64,000 nucleotides of DNA from an uncultured Saprospiraceae bacterium (GTDB lineage: Bacteria; Bacteroidota; Bacteroidia; Chitinophagales; Saprospiraceae): assembly GCA_937923345.1 (NCBI GenBank), contig CAKZVJ010000042.1:26275-90274 (forward strand), written 5' to 3'. Positions within the stretch are counted from its first letter, which is position 1, and every line of letters starts with the position of its first letter. Position numbers and translations under genes: made by a program. Below are positions 1 through 8,711 of the stretch, piece after piece. The notes below the pieces were generated by a model that was given only the letters and a program-made list of their open reading frames with translations, was not told the origin of the DNA and ran no database searches.

Positions 1-336
1 CTTGGTAAAAAACTTTTTAGACTTCTGAAAAAGAAGCATAATATTGTTGAGTGCCATTATTTGGGTACTCTCAGGCACATAGTCAATAATATCTAGATAC
101 GAAAGCTCTTGACTTACATCTCCATAGGAACCTAAAGGAAAATCCTTAGCCCCTTCAAGTATGTTTTTAAACTCAAATACCTCATCTATTAATTGATTTA
201 TTTCCGAATATTTTAGTTTCGGTTTTGAGTCACAAATACTTGCTTTTCCTGGCTGTCCAAAGCAGTTTTTTGCTGCAATATCCAATATTTTATTGAACTC
301 TAAGACCTCTAGAATATCTGCCGCCCCTAAATTCAT
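1..336 (-). CDS. mutS2: MutS2-like endonuclease/ATPase, N-terminal part (runs off the window)
   Basis: The first 112 codons of a minus-strand gene are open from the ATG at 336 to the window edge, so the rest lies outside. The protein starts MNLGAADILEVLEFNKIL and continues with an alpha-helical segment with spaced E/L/D residues (about 40-80). This resembles the start of MutS2 proteins, where a short leader ending in LEFxKIL precedes the helical core. MutS2 is a MutS-family ATPase with a C-terminal Smr nuclease domain that acts on recombination intermediates or stalled ribosomes; neither the ATPase nor the Smr domain can be checked here. The gene is divergent from the lipoprotein gene at 711. 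The family call rests only on the N-terminal pattern. Confidence 0.7.
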   Translation of the reverse strand, partial: MNLGAADILEVLEFNKILDIAAKNCFGQPGKASICDSKPKLKYSEINQLIDEVFEFKNILEGAKDFPLGSYGDVSQELSYLDIIDYVPESTQIMALNNIMLLFQKSKKFFTK

Positions 337-710
337 GTGTCACAACTGTTATTGATTGATAATAAACGCAAGGTAGTGATTTCTCATCTTTACATCATCT
401 AAGGAAGGAAATAGAAGAATCAATATTTTTACTCCCGACTTTAGGTTCCCCACAAACAACTCCCTCGCTACTCCCATTGTAGTAACTATAATACTCCCAT
501 TTAGTTTTACCCCTAACTCCCAATTGGTGTTCTCCCTACACTAAAAATAATTCTCCCAATATCCCTCAATAGATTATGGCAATCTAATCCCTCGTTATTT
601 GCGGTTGACCTGCAAGATAAAATACTCCCTCATACTCCCGATGTTTTAAATAATTAATCATCCCCTCAACAGATAAAATCTCCCCGATTTTTCAATTCTA
701 AATTTGAGAT
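337..710. other. Gene-free region rich in CTCCC pentamers
   Basis: This 374-base gap between divergent genes has no convincing open frame. It is AT-rich but carries about ten copies of CTCCC on the plus strand between about 432 and 685, irregularly spaced, often as ACTCCC or ATACTCCC. A -7-like box lies at 699-706. I recognise no RNA gene. The pentamer clustering is unexplained. Confidence 0.5.
699..706 (+). promoter_or_regulatory. Candidate Bacteroidota -7 element upstream of the lipoprotein gene
   Basis: TAAATTTG matches the TAnnTTTG -7 consensus exactly. It ends only 4 bases before the ATG at 711, so a transcript starting 5-7 bases downstream would have almost no leader. No clear -33 TTG was found. 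Confidence 0.4.
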
Positions 711-1415
711 ATGAGACTATTACAACTAATTATCGTTTTTGCTGCTTTTGCAGTTTTTAACTCTTGCAGCAAAGATGAGCCTATTGAAATTGAGAAAGAA
801 AATTTAGGCAACCGCATCCAGTTTGACGACATAAAGGTTGGTCAACAAAGCAAGTACATTTTCTTCATTGGAGAAAATTATGATCAAAACAATGGTGCTA
901 ACTACACCTATGTTACAGACACCATGGTACTAGAAGTATACGATGAAGATTCCAATGGATTTCTGGTTAGAGAATATTTGACACCTGGTTCAGCATCATT
1001 ATCAAGTGCGTCAAATGTTGCCTTTCCAGATGTAACCATGGCGTATTATCTTCAAAATGAAACAAGTGAATTGACGCTTGCCTCAAAGGAAGAACGACTT
1101 ATTACAAGACTTTTTCAAATCACTTCGGAATCTAACGGATCTTATAATTTAGACCCTATGTCCGATATGGAAATCAAGATAAATGGTTGGTCGACAAGCC
1201 AACCACTATTCGCGGGAGTCCTACAAGGCTTTACGCAAAACTACAGGCAGTTAGATCTAGAATTTGACGAACTGAATGTATTGATAGACAACAGAGATGT
1301 AAAACTAGGGGGACCTGGAACCACTCATGTTTATTCTGAGAAGTATGGACTAGTGAGAGCTACTTCGTATAATGCTTCTACTGGCAAAGGATTTGGCTGG
1401 GATTTATTACCTTAG
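711..1415 (+). CDS. Lipoprotein of unknown function
   Basis: The 234-residue product starts with a typical lipoprotein signal: MRLLQ, a hydrophobic stretch, then FNSC with the lipidated Cys at position 19, followed by SKDEP. It is therefore likely anchored in the cell envelope. The mature part is rich in Asp, Asn and beta-prone stretches and has no motif I recognise. It lies directly before aroC on the same strand, 20 bases from the preferred aroC start, and is probably co-transcribed with it. That adjacency does not suggest a shared function. The start is supported by the signal peptide. Confidence 0.85.
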   Translation: MRLLQLIIVFAAFAVFNSCSKDEPIEIEKENLGNRIQFDDIKVGQQSKYIFFIGENYDQNNGANYTYVTDTMVLEVYDEDSNGFLVREYLTPGSASLSSASNVAFPDVTMAYYLQNETSELTLASKEERLITRLFQITSESNGSYNLDPMSDMEIKINGWSTSQPLFAGVLQGFTQNYRQLDLEFDELNVLIDNRDVKLGGPGTTHVYSEKYGLVRATSYNASTGKGFGWDLLP

Positions 1416-1435
1416 TGCAAAACCTACAACACACA

Positions 1436-2530
1436 ATGCCGGGAAATACATTCGGAAAAATTTTTAAAATTTCATCATTTGGCGAGTCTCATGGGCTCGC
1501 CATTGGTGTTATTGTAGATGGTCTACCTGCAGGATTACCGATAGACCTTGATTTCATCCAGTCTCAGATGGATAGAAGAAGACCAGGTCAGTCAACCATA
1601 GTAACGCAAAGAAAAGAATCAGATATAGCGGAAATTATGTCTGGTATTTTTGATGGCAAAACAACAGGCACTCCACTTTTTATGCTAATCCGCAATAAGG
1701 ACGCTAGGTCCAAAGACTATAGCCATATTGCTGATAAATTTCGCCCATCTCATGCTGACTTTACGTATCAACAAAAATATGGGAATCGGGATTACAAAGG
1801 CGGAGGTAGGTCCTCTGCTAGAGAAACTGCTGCTAGAGTTGCTGCTGGTGCCATTGCCATGCAACTATTGGATAAGGTAGGAATCTCTATTCATTCTTAT
1901 GTTCATTCTGTTGGTCCTATCTCTACCCATGAAGACTATTCATTACTTAATTTTGAGAACATAGAGAAAAATGCTGTTCGCTGTCCAGATTTGGAAAAGG
2001 CTAAGGATATGGAAGCATTCATCAAGGACATAAAATCTCAAGGAGATACCATCGGAGGAACTATAAAATGCGTCATAAAAGGCGTTCCTGTTGGTCTTGG
2101 TGAACCTGTTTTTGACAAGCTACATGCGGATCTAGGTAAAGCTATACTAAGCATTAACTCCTGCAAAGGATTCGAATATGGTTCTGGATTCTCAGGAACA
2201 AGCATGAAAGGCTCAGAACACAATGATGCCTTTGTCAAAAAGGAAGATAAGATTAAAACTACTAGCAATAATAGTGGTGGTATTCAAGGTGGTATAAGTA
2301 ACGGAATGGATATCTACTTTAAAGCTGCTTTCAAACCTGTTGCTACTATTGTCTCGGCACAAACAAGTATTGATAAATCTGGTAATGTAACTGAGGTGCA
2401 AGGTAAAGGAAGACATGACCCTTGTGTGGTACCTAGAGCGGTCCCCATAGTAGATGCTATGACCGCTTTGGTGCTAGCGGATCATCTACTCCGAAATAAT
2501 ACTTCCCAGATAGCATCTATCTTATCGTAA
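1436..2530 (+). CDS. aroC: Chorismate synthase
   Basis: AroC converts 5-enolpyruvylshikimate-3-phosphate to chorismate, the last common step to aromatic amino acids and folate, using reduced FMN without net redox change. The 364-residue protein has the family hallmarks: FGESHG at residues 15-20, the [15 protein letters not shown] block around residue 130, and [12 protein letters not shown] near the C terminus. A GTG at 1415 in the same frame would overlap the upstream stop by one base. I prefer the ATG at 1436 because the family typically starts with M-x-G-N-x-F-G at this point. The stop is followed within five bases by a dispersed repeat. Confidence 0.97.
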   Translation: MPGNTFGKIFKISSFGESHGLAIGVIVDGLPAGLPIDLDFIQSQMDRRRPGQSTIVTQRKESDIAEIMSGIFDGKTTGTPLFMLIRNKDARSKDYSHIADKFRPSHADFTYQQKYGNRDYKGGGRSSARETAARVAAGAIAMQLLDKVGISIHSYVHSVGPISTHEDYSLLNFENIEKNAVRCPDLEKAKDMEAFIKDIKSQGDTIGGTIKCVIKGVPVGLGEPVFDKLHADLGKAILSINSCKGFEYGSGFSGTSMKGSEHNDAFVKKEDKIKTTSNNSGGIQGGISNGMDIYFKAAFKPVATIVSAQTSIDKSGNVTEVQGKGRHDPCVVPRAVPIVDAMTALVLADHLLRNNTSQIASILS

Positions 2531-2534
2531 TCAA

Positions 2535-2812
2535 TAGAGATATTCAGAAATATCATACTTTGTTGAGATAAAACACTCTATATCTTAAAATCTCTAAATG
2601 ATTACGCCCTTTTAAATATTATTACTTTAAAAAACAGGGTGATTCTTAGACCCAATTTGTCTCCCGATAGCCAGCCATCGGGATAAAAGAAAATCACGCC
2701 AAATTGGTTCTTGCCTCGCTAATAGTTCAGTGTTGCCACCCTTGGCTTTGATATGGCCACCCCGAAAAAATTCGGGATAAGCGCCTTCGGGGTTCTTCTT
2801 TTACTTCTAAAT
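2535..2812 (+). repeat. Dispersed intergenic repeat, copy A
   Basis: This fills most of the 379-base gap between the convergent genes aroC and pdhB. Read on the plus strand it matches the reverse complement of 21300-21536 over nearly its whole length with many substitutions, and its first 40 bases match 63958-64000. Shared blocks include AGAAATATCATA, TTGAGATAAAA, AAATCTCTAAATGATTAC and AAAGAAAATCACGCCAAA. The middle has inverted arms CAATTTG and CAAATTG around an inner CCCGAT/ATCGGG hairpin that copy B lacks. The tail has CCACCC and GGCCACCCC blocks and ends in TTCTTCTTTTACTTCT. A 68-codon frame at 2753-2959 is not credible as a gene. Confidence 0.8.
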
Positions 2813-2840
2813 ATCGCTCAACATCAATCGCTGCAAAGCA

Positions 2841-2878
2841 AAAGCCTCGTTGACATTCTTCAATATCAACGAGGCTTT
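2841..2878 (-). terminator. Hairpin terminator downstream of pdhB
   Basis: A 13-base stem (AAAGCCTCGTTGA with TCAACGAGGCTTT) closes a 12-base loop 31 bases past the pdhB stop. The T-run is longer on the plus-strand side, so it may work in both directions. Confidence 0.8.
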
Positions 2879-2909
2879 TTTTGTTTATTTATTTTGTGCA
2901 ACTCTTCGT

Positions 2910-3896
2910 TTAGGCCTTTTGATACATTACTGATTTTACAGCTTGAATTATCTTTCTAGGATTAGGAAGATACTCAGATACCAATGTTGGGGCATACGGC
3001 AAGGATACGTCTGCAGAGTTTACTCTTACAACTGGTGCATCAAGATAGTCAAATGCATATTTTTGAACTTCATAAGCAATCTCCGCAGAGACACCTGCAA
3101 AAGGCCAAGATTCGTCAACTACTACAATACGATTCGTCTTCTTTACACTTTCTACGATTGTATGGTGATCTAGTGGACGGATAGTACGAAGATCGATAAC
3201 CTCAGCTGAAATTCCTTCTTTAGCCAATTCATCAGCTGCAGTATTCACTTCAATCATCATCTTATTAAAAGACACTAATGTTACATCTGTACCTTCTCTT
3301 CTTATTGCTGCTTTTCCTATGGGTATTAAATATTCTTCTTCAGGAACTATACCCGTAAACCCGTAACTGCTTTCAGATTCCATAAAACAGATTGGATCAT
3401 TGTCCCTGATGGCAGACTTCATAAGTCCTTTTGTATCATACGGGTCTATACACGAGATAACTTTCAAGCCTGGACAATTCGCTAACCACGCCTCAAAGGT
3501 TTGAGAATGCTGTTGCGCTAATTGACCAGCAGAACCAGATGGCCCCCTAAATACAATAGGACAAGAAAATGCTCCTGCAGACTGAGATAATGTTTTTGCA
3601 GCATTATTTACGATTTGATCAAATGCTAATACCGCAAAATTCCAAGTCATAAATTCAACAATTGGCTTCAATCCATTCATAGCTGCTCCTACACCTATTC
3701 CCGCAAAACCTAGCTCCGCAATTGGAGTATCGATAACTCTTTTCGCACCGAATTCATCCAACATACCCTTACTTACCTTATAGGCACCATTGTATTCAGC
3801 TACTTCTTCTCCCATCAAGAAAACACTTTCATCACGTCTCATTTCTTCCGACATGGCTTCTCTGATGGCATCACGCAATTGTATTTCTCTACTCAT
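2910..3896 (-). CDS. pdhB: Pyruvate dehydrogenase E1 component, beta subunit
   Basis: The 328-residue protein is the beta half of the thiamine-diphosphate-dependent E1 of the pyruvate (or another 2-oxo acid) dehydrogenase complex. It starts REIQLRDAIREAMSEEM and has MGEEV near residue 30, DTPIAELGFAGIGVGAAM and WNFAVLAFDQIVNNAAK in the pyrimidine-binding domain, and the C-terminal transketolase domain with DLRTIRPLD. Length is normal. The alpha subunit and E2 are not adjacent, so the gene stands alone here. A TAnnTTTG box lies 24 bases upstream of the start and a strong hairpin terminator follows. Pyruvate is the likeliest substrate, but a branched-chain 2-oxo acid E1 cannot be fully excluded. 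Confidence 0.95.
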   Translation of the reverse strand: MSREIQLRDAIREAMSEEMRRDESVFLMGEEVAEYNGAYKVSKGMLDEFGAKRVIDTPIAELGFAGIGVGAAMNGLKPIVEFMTWNFAVLAFDQIVNNAAKTLSQSAGAFSCPIVFRGPSGSAGQLAQQHSQTFEAWLANCPGLKVISCIDPYDTKGLMKSAIRDNDPICFMESESSYGFTGIVPEEEYLIPIGKAAIRREGTDVTLVSFNKMMIEVNTAADELAKEGISAEVIDLRTIRPLDHHTIVESVKKTNRIVVVDESWPFAGVSAEIAYEVQKYAFDYLDAPVVRVNSADVSLPYAPTLVSEYLPNPRKIIQAVKSVMYQKA

Positions 3897-3919
3897 TGAT
3901 ATAAGATTGTTTTTGAATG

Positions 3920-3927
3920 CAAATATA
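3920..3927 (-). promoter_or_regulatory. Candidate -7 element of pdhB
   Basis: On the minus strand this reads TATATTTG, an exact TAnnTTTG match, 24 bases upstream of the pdhB ATG. The -33 TTG is not clear. Confidence 0.5.
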
Positions 3928-4185
3928 AGGATAGAATGACTTTAATTATATCTAATACGAAAGAATTAAAAATATGTGCTTTGTAATATGATTCTAAATC
4001 ACACTTTATTTGCTTTATTTGTTTGTTTTTTGAAAAAATATTGAAAATAATCTAACATTGTGACGACATATGTACCGTATTCGTCATAAAAAAAAACTTT
4101 TGCACGGTATTTGGGTTATTTCAAAGTACCTCAAAATAAATTGTAACCAGATAACGTTTGAGCGTTATACTTAAAAAAGAGCAAT

Positions 4186-4350
4186 ATGAGAAAGAATAAA
4201 AATCAACTATTCATCCTAGGAGCAGTATTATTAGGAACCTTGTCCTCTTGTAACAGAGGCGTTGGATGTCCCAGCAACTTTTCAATAGATTCAGATACAA
4301 TCGAAACAGCATCTTCCGCTATTACGACTGTTCTTTCATTCCTATTCTAA
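4186..4350 (+). CDS. Small lipoprotein, 54 residues
   Basis: A 55-codon frame starts MRKNKNQLFILGAVLL and has a clear lipobox, LSSC, with Cys at about residue 23, followed by NRGVGCPSNFS. After signal cleavage only about 32 residues remain, ending in a short hydrophobic tail (TVLSFLF). The stop is separated from the mnmD ATG by one base, so the two are almost certainly translated from one transcript. Function is unknown; the short GVGCP segment after the lipidation site is the most distinctive feature. Confidence 0.7.
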   Translation: MRKNKNQLFILGAVLLGTLSSCNRGVGCPSNFSIDSDTIETASSAITTVLSFLF

Positions 4351-4351
4351 G

Positions 4352-5014
4352 ATGCATTCTTTTGAGCTATTCTTAACCGAAGATGGCTCCCACTCCATAT
4401 TTTCTGCCAAGTATAAGGTGCCATACCATTCAAGGCATGGTGCCATCATAGAGACGAATCATGTTTTTATCGAAGCTGGTCTAAAACCAAAGCTCAATCA
4501 AAAGACTGTAAACGTACTCGATATCGGATTCGGCACTGGCTTGAACGCCTTTATGTCCCTACTGGAGTCGAATAAAAATGCCTCTTCCATATACTATGAA
4601 GCAGTAGAGGCGTATCCTATCAAAAAGGAAATTGTCGATGTATTTAACTATGCTGCCTTGCTAGATGCAGCGCAGGATTCCTTTCTTCAATTGCATACGC
4701 TAGAATGGGGTCAGCAATATGCCTTAACTGATAAGTTTACCTTCAAGAAACTGCTTAATACATTTGAAGATTTTACTAGTCAAAATACTTTCGACATTGT
4801 ATATTTTGATGCTTTTGCGCCTTCAGCACAACCCACGCTATGGGAAACAGGATTACTATCAAAAATGTACGCTCTGCTTAATCCAGATGGCGTTTTAGTT
4901 ACTTATTGCGCACAAGGACAATTCAAAAGAAACTTAAAAGCGGTAGGCTTCAGTATTGAACCCCTACCCGGCCCTCCAGGAAAAAGAGAAATGACCAGAG
5001 CTAGAAAAGCCTAG
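4352..5014 (+). CDS. mnmD: Stand-alone tRNA 5-aminomethyl-2-thiouridine methyltransferase (MnmD type)
   Basis: The 220-residue SAM-dependent methyltransferase matches the N-terminal half of the bifunctional MnmC enzyme and lacks the C-terminal FAD oxidase domain. It would add the last methyl group of mnm5(s2)U at wobble position 34 of tRNA. The SAM loop LDIGFGTGLNAF is at residues 56-67, the family motif YFDAFAPSAQP at about 150-160, and the tail has PGPPGKREMTRA. It follows the small lipoprotein with a one-base gap and ends one base from the convergent photolyase-like gene. Stand-alone MnmD is known in several phyla. The mnmH/selD genes at 22.8-24.9 kb act on the same nucleotide. Confidence 0.92.
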   Translation: MHSFELFLTEDGSHSIFSAKYKVPYHSRHGAIIETNHVFIEAGLKPKLNQKTVNVLDIGFGTGLNAFMSLLESNKNASSIYYEAVEAYPIKKEIVDVFNYAALLDAAQDSFLQLHTLEWGQQYALTDKFTFKKLLNTFEDFTSQNTFDIVYFDAFAPSAQPTLWETGLLSKMYALLNPDGVLVTYCAQGQFKRNLKAVGFSIEPLPGPPGKREMTRARKA

Positions 5015-5015
5015 T

Positions 5016-6494
5016 TTAAAGCTCGTCAAGAAAAGCGTCGGCCGCCTTGTGATGCATCTTCTTTTTATGAGTGTCCATTTTATCATACATCCTTACCAAC
5101 ATACCTAATCTGGGATTGCTCAAGAAAAAGTCTCTATGCACATCCATAAAACGCCAGAAAAGGCCATCCCAGGTTTTGTGCCAATCCTCTTTTTTATAGT
5201 TGCTCATTTTAAATATGTAATTGGAGCCACTTATATAGGGCTTGGTAGCAAACAAGCCTCCATCAGCAAACTGACTCATCCCATAGACGTTAGGCACCAT
5301 CACCCAATCATAGGCGTCAATAAATAGCTCCATAAACCAACGATATACTTCTTTTGGATCGAATTCGCATAGTAGCATAAAGTTACCTAAGATCATCAAG
5401 CGTTCGATATGATGACAATACCCTGTTTTCAAAATCTTCTTTATTGTGTTATCTACTGGTATGATTCCAGTGGTTCCATCGTAGAATGATCCAGGAATTT
5501 TTCTTTTAAAATTCCAGTAGTTCATTGTTCGAGATTCAACGCTTTTAACTTCATACATACCTCTAATGAATTCTCTCCAGCCTATAATCTGTCGCACGAA
5601 ACCCTCTAAGGAGTTTAATGGAACATCATTCTCTTCTGCATAATCAATCGCAGCTTTGATGACTTCCATGGGTCTCAACAATCCTACATTCATCATTGGG
5701 GTCAGCACACTATGATGCAAATAAGATACTTCCTTGACGATTGCATCTTCATATGCTCCAAAGTCATGGAATCTGTACATAAAGAAATGCGCCAAACTAT
5801 CTTTTGCTCCTTTGTGGGTAAAAGGAAATAGAGGTTCTTCAGGTATACTTCCAAGATTTTTACTAAAATTTGCTTTCACATAGTCTACAGCTTCTGTCCA
5901 GTGCTTGTCCGTCTTGGGAATATAATGTGCTGGGATGGGATTTTTCTTGGGAAATTTTTTTCGATTATCGACATCATAGGTCCACTTACCGCCCAAGGGT
6001 TGATCATTGCCTTCGAGTAATATCTGCCTTTTGACGCGTTGCTGTTTATAAAAGGTTGTTTGAAAGAAAGTCTTCTTATCTGGCTTGAAGAATGAACCCA
6101 ATTCTTCTCTTGTGTTTATGAACAAAGGGTTTTCATGCTCCTGCAGTGTTAATTTTTTCTTTTGAGCCGTTTCTTTTATCCGTTTAGATAGCCAGAAATC
6201 GGTAGGGTCAATATAGACTACTTGCTCGTACCCTTCTTTTTTTAATGCCGGAATGAGCTTTCTTATATCAGAAAATTTATCCTTGGATTCGATGTAATTT
6301 ATGTCTTTACCTTTTTTTAGCAGCGTAGCTTCATACGTTTTCATGCTCGCACGATGGTATGTCAACTTCCCTTGATGAAAATTGAAATGCTTAAAGAAAA
6401 GGTGTTCTTCAACCAAGTAGATTGGATTATCATTCTTTAGTATTTCGTGCTGCAAAAACAACTGATGGGGAAAAATCAAATTGACTGCTTTCAT
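5016..6494 (-). CDS. FeS-type bacterial cryptochrome/photolyase relative with missing cluster cysteines
   Basis: The 492-residue protein belongs to the deoxyribodipyrimidine photolyase-related (FeS-BCP, PhrB) group, which repairs (6-4) photoproducts or acts as a photoreceptor. An N-terminal Rossmann-like antenna domain (about 1-130) is followed by the helical FAD domain with GFVRQIIGWREFIRGMY (298-314) and YCHHIERLMILGNFML (359-374). The group normally has four cysteines ligating a 4Fe-4S cluster: one in the YCHH motif and three in a loop before LYWDFL. Here C360 is present, but residues 431-446 (MSNYKKEDWHKTWDGL) are shortened and contain no cysteine, so the cluster is probably absent. It is the last gene of an operon, 6 bases after the photolyase. 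Confidence 0.9.
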   Translation of the reverse strand: MKAVNLIFPHQLFLQHEILKNDNPIYLVEEHLFFKHFNFHQGKLTYHRASMKTYEATLLKKGKDINYIESKDKFSDIRKLIPALKKEGYEQVVYIDPTDFWLSKRIKETAQKKKLTLQEHENPLFINTREELGSFFKPDKKTFFQTTFYKQQRVKRQILLEGNDQPLGGKWTYDVDNRKKFPKKNPIPAHYIPKTDKHWTEAVDYVKANFSKNLGSIPEEPLFPFTHKGAKDSLAHFFMYRFHDFGAYEDAIVKEVSYLHHSVLTPMMNVGLLRPMEVIKAAIDYAEENDVPLNSLEGFVRQIIGWREFIRGMYEVKSVESRTMNYWNFKRKIPGSFYDGTTGIIPVDNTIKKILKTGYCHHIERLMILGNFMLLCEFDPKEVYRWFMELFIDAYDWVMVPNVYGMSQFADGGLFATKPYISGSNYIFKMSNYKKEDWHKTWDGLFWRFMDVHRDFFLSNPRLGMLVRMYDKMDTHKKKMHHKAADAFLDEL

Positions 6495-6500
6495 AGATTC

Positions 6501-8000
6501 CTATTTCAATGATTTAGGTTTGATATTTATTTGCTTTCTATTGGGACGAATGTGGGTTGCTAAAATTCTTTGTTGCTCTTTTTTTACAAGGAGGTTTTTT
6601 CGGTGTCCCCAAATTTTATCTCTTGCTTTTTTGGCTGCCCCTTTGCAATCGACAATTGGTTTTGGATAATCCTTTCCGATATATACTTTATAGGTAGCCT
6701 CTTCCATGGCACTCATCCGCCATGGTTCATGGATAAACTCCTTTGGTACATTTCTTAATTCTGGAACCCACTTTTTTATAAAAATTCCATTGGGATCATG
6801 GTCTTGAGATTGCTTTATGGGATTATAAATACGAACTGTGTTCGTGCCCGTAGTGCCCGCTTGCATTTGAAATTGAGGATAATGAATACCTGGCTCATAG
6901 TCTAGAAACAATCTCGCCAGATGATATACTCCATGGCGCCAATCCTGATCAAAGTGATGACACAGCATAGACACCACCATAGCACGCATTCTAAAATTGA
7001 TCCATCCAGTTTTCTTTACGCAGCGCATACAAGCATCTACCAATGGAAAGCCTGTCAAACCTTCTTCCCATGCCTTAATAAATTCAGTATTTTTAGTGCG
7101 CTCTAGCAATTCATATCCCTGATTGACGCAGTGTGTTTCGTACTTGCACTCCACCTCAAACTTTTGGATAAAATGATCATGCCATTTGAGCCGAGTCATC
7201 ATTCCCGTAAACGCCAGCTTATTGCTCGCAAAGTTTTCATGAGACTTTGTGTAATGTAATACTTGCTTGATGCTAATATTTCCCCAAGCTAGGTAAGGTG
7301 AAAGTCTACTACAGGATTTTCGACTTTCTCTAGGTTTTGAAATCTGCCAATGATATGATTTACCTCTTTCTTGCGTAAAGGACTGTAAATATTTCCAAGC
7401 ATAAGATTCTCCTCCAGGTTGAAAATCTGGAATAGAGGTACTTAATTTTTCAATAAAGTCGATTGGTAATGGAAAATTATTCTCAAGCGGGAGATCGGGC
7501 TGGTGAGTATACTCATTGGTGATAACCGGTGTATTCATGGTAGCATACCAATTTTTATCCCAAGTCCTACGATGGTTTATCCCTCGTTGCACCCCATTTT
7601 TTTGTACTTGCTGCCATACCGCTTCACTATCCTTTAGTAAGCGGATTACAGCTTTGTCTCTATTCCAAGTCTTTTGCGTCCCACTTTCTTGGTAAGAAAA
7701 CATTGTTAAAGCAGGAAATTGCTTTATTAAATCTGCGATCACATCAACCGCCTCACCATAGAAAATATTAACTGGAATATTGTAAGCTGACAGGCGGTTT
7801 TCTAAATCGTGAAGACTTTGGTAAACAAATCGTTGATGCCTCAGTGAAGAATCATGTCCTTTCAATAAACTCGGCTCGAATATATAGCAGACTAAGAAAG
7901 GGGTTTCTTTAGCGCTGACCAGCGCTAATGGTTCATGATCTTGACTTCTAATGTCACGCTTTAACCAAACTATGTTTATCTTATCTGAATAGGATTGCAT
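6501..8000 (-). CDS. Cryptochrome/deoxyribodipyrimidine photolyase family protein
   Basis: The 499-residue flavoprotein has the normal two-domain layout: an N-terminal photolyase domain (INIVWLKRDIRSQDH, residues 8-22) and a C-terminal FAD-binding domain with SRLSPYLAWGNIS (231-243), WEEGLTGFPLVDACMR (311-326) and DQDWRHGVYHLARLF (351-365). It probably repairs UV-induced pyrimidine dimers with light. The segment that in E. coli photolyase carries the flavin-proximal Trp and the FAD-binding Asn reads YPQFQMQAGTTGTN here (374-387), with no Trp. The electron-transfer chain must differ, so a cryptochrome-like role is possible. It sits between the SDR gene (14 bases upstream) and the FeS-type relative (6 bases downstream). 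Confidence 0.92.
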   Translation of the reverse strand: MQSYSDKINIVWLKRDIRSQDHEPLALVSAKETPFLVCYIFEPSLLKGHDSSLRHQRFVYQSLHDLENRLSAYNIPVNIFYGEAVDVIADLIKQFPALTMFSYQESGTQKTWNRDKAVIRLLKDSEAVWQQVQKNGVQRGINHRRTWDKNWYATMNTPVITNEYTHQPDLPLENNFPLPIDFIEKLSTSIPDFQPGGESYAWKYLQSFTQERGKSYHWQISKPRESRKSCSRLSPYLAWGNISIKQVLHYTKSHENFASNKLAFTGMMTRLKWHDHFIQKFEVECKYETHCVNQGYELLERTKNTEFIKAWEEGLTGFPLVDACMRCVKKTGWINFRMRAMVVSMLCHHFDQDWRHGVYHLARLFLDYEPGIHYPQFQMQAGTTGTNTVRIYNPIKQSQDHDPNGIFIKKWVPELRNVPKEFIHEPWRMSAMEEATYKVYIGKDYPKPIVDCKGAAKKARDKIWGHRKNLLVKKEQQRILATHIRPNRKQINIKPKSLK

Positions 8001-8014
8001 GGATTTGAAGGTAG

Positions 8015-8704
8015 CTATCTAATAGCAGACATGCCACCATCGACGTACATAATTTGCCCAGTAATCCAGCTTGCTTCATCACTAAGTAAGAATTTGGCCA
8101 TGGAAGCCATATCGTCCGCTGTACCAATTCTTTTAAGCGGATGTCTTTCAGCATTTGCTTCTCGCTTCTGATCTGAGCTCAATAATTTGGATGCCAAAGG
8201 GGTATCTGTTAATGATGGTGCAATCGCGTTTACTCTTATTTTAGGCGCAAATTCTGCTGCTAAAGATTTTGTGAGTCCCTCTACAGCGCCCTTAGATACT
8301 GAAACTTGAGTATGGAAATTATAGCCAGAATGCACCGCAACAGTGCTGAATAATAAGATGGATGCGTTATCACTTTTTTTCAGGCGGGGTATACAGGCTT
8401 GAATTATTTTAATGGCCCCTACTACTTGTAAATTCAAATCACTGATGAAAGCTTCAGGTTTGATCCTAGCAAATGGCTTAAGGTTTATGGAGCCAGGACA
8501 ATATACTAATCCGTCTAATTGTTCCGGAAGAAAGTCTACGTCGATGTCTTTTTCTACATCTAGAAAGTGAGCTGTGATATTATCTCCATCAGATAATTCA
8601 GTATTTCTATAGGTACCAAATATCTGGTTGTTTTCAAGAGCGAGTTTGTTCGCAAGGGCCAATCCGATACCAGATGAAGCGCCCACAATTAGTATATTTT
8701 TCAT
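8015..8704 (-). CDS. SDR-fold protein in the photolyase operon, catalytic Tyr missing
   Basis: The 229-residue protein has the short-chain dehydrogenase fold: nucleotide-binding GASSGIG (8-14), IRVNAIAPSLTDTPL (156-170) and the C-terminal ITGQIMYVDGGMS. The catalytic YxxxK motif is altered: the segment is QVSVSKGAVEGLTKSL, so position 134 is Val and only K138 is kept. The usual NNAG motif is VYCPGS. It may bind a nucleotide without standard dehydrogenase chemistry, or use another residue. It is the first gene of the operon with the two photolyase-family genes, which suggests a role in light response or repair; that link is inference. Confidence 0.88.
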   Translation of the reverse strand: MKNILIVGASSGIGLALANKLALENNQIFGTYRNTELSDGDNITAHFLDVEKDIDVDFLPEQLDGLVYCPGSINLKPFARIKPEAFISDLNLQVVGAIKIIQACIPRLKKSDNASILLFSTVAVHSGYNFHTQVSVSKGAVEGLTKSLAAEFAPKIRVNAIAPSLTDTPLASKLLSSDQKREANAERHPLKRIGTADDMASMAKFLLSDEASWITGQIMYVDGGMSAIR

Positions 8705-8711
8705 ACAAAAA

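Noticed and set aside
2753..2959. 68-codon plus-strand frame
   Set aside because: It lies in repeat A and a terminator and has low-complexity content; no start context or homologous features.
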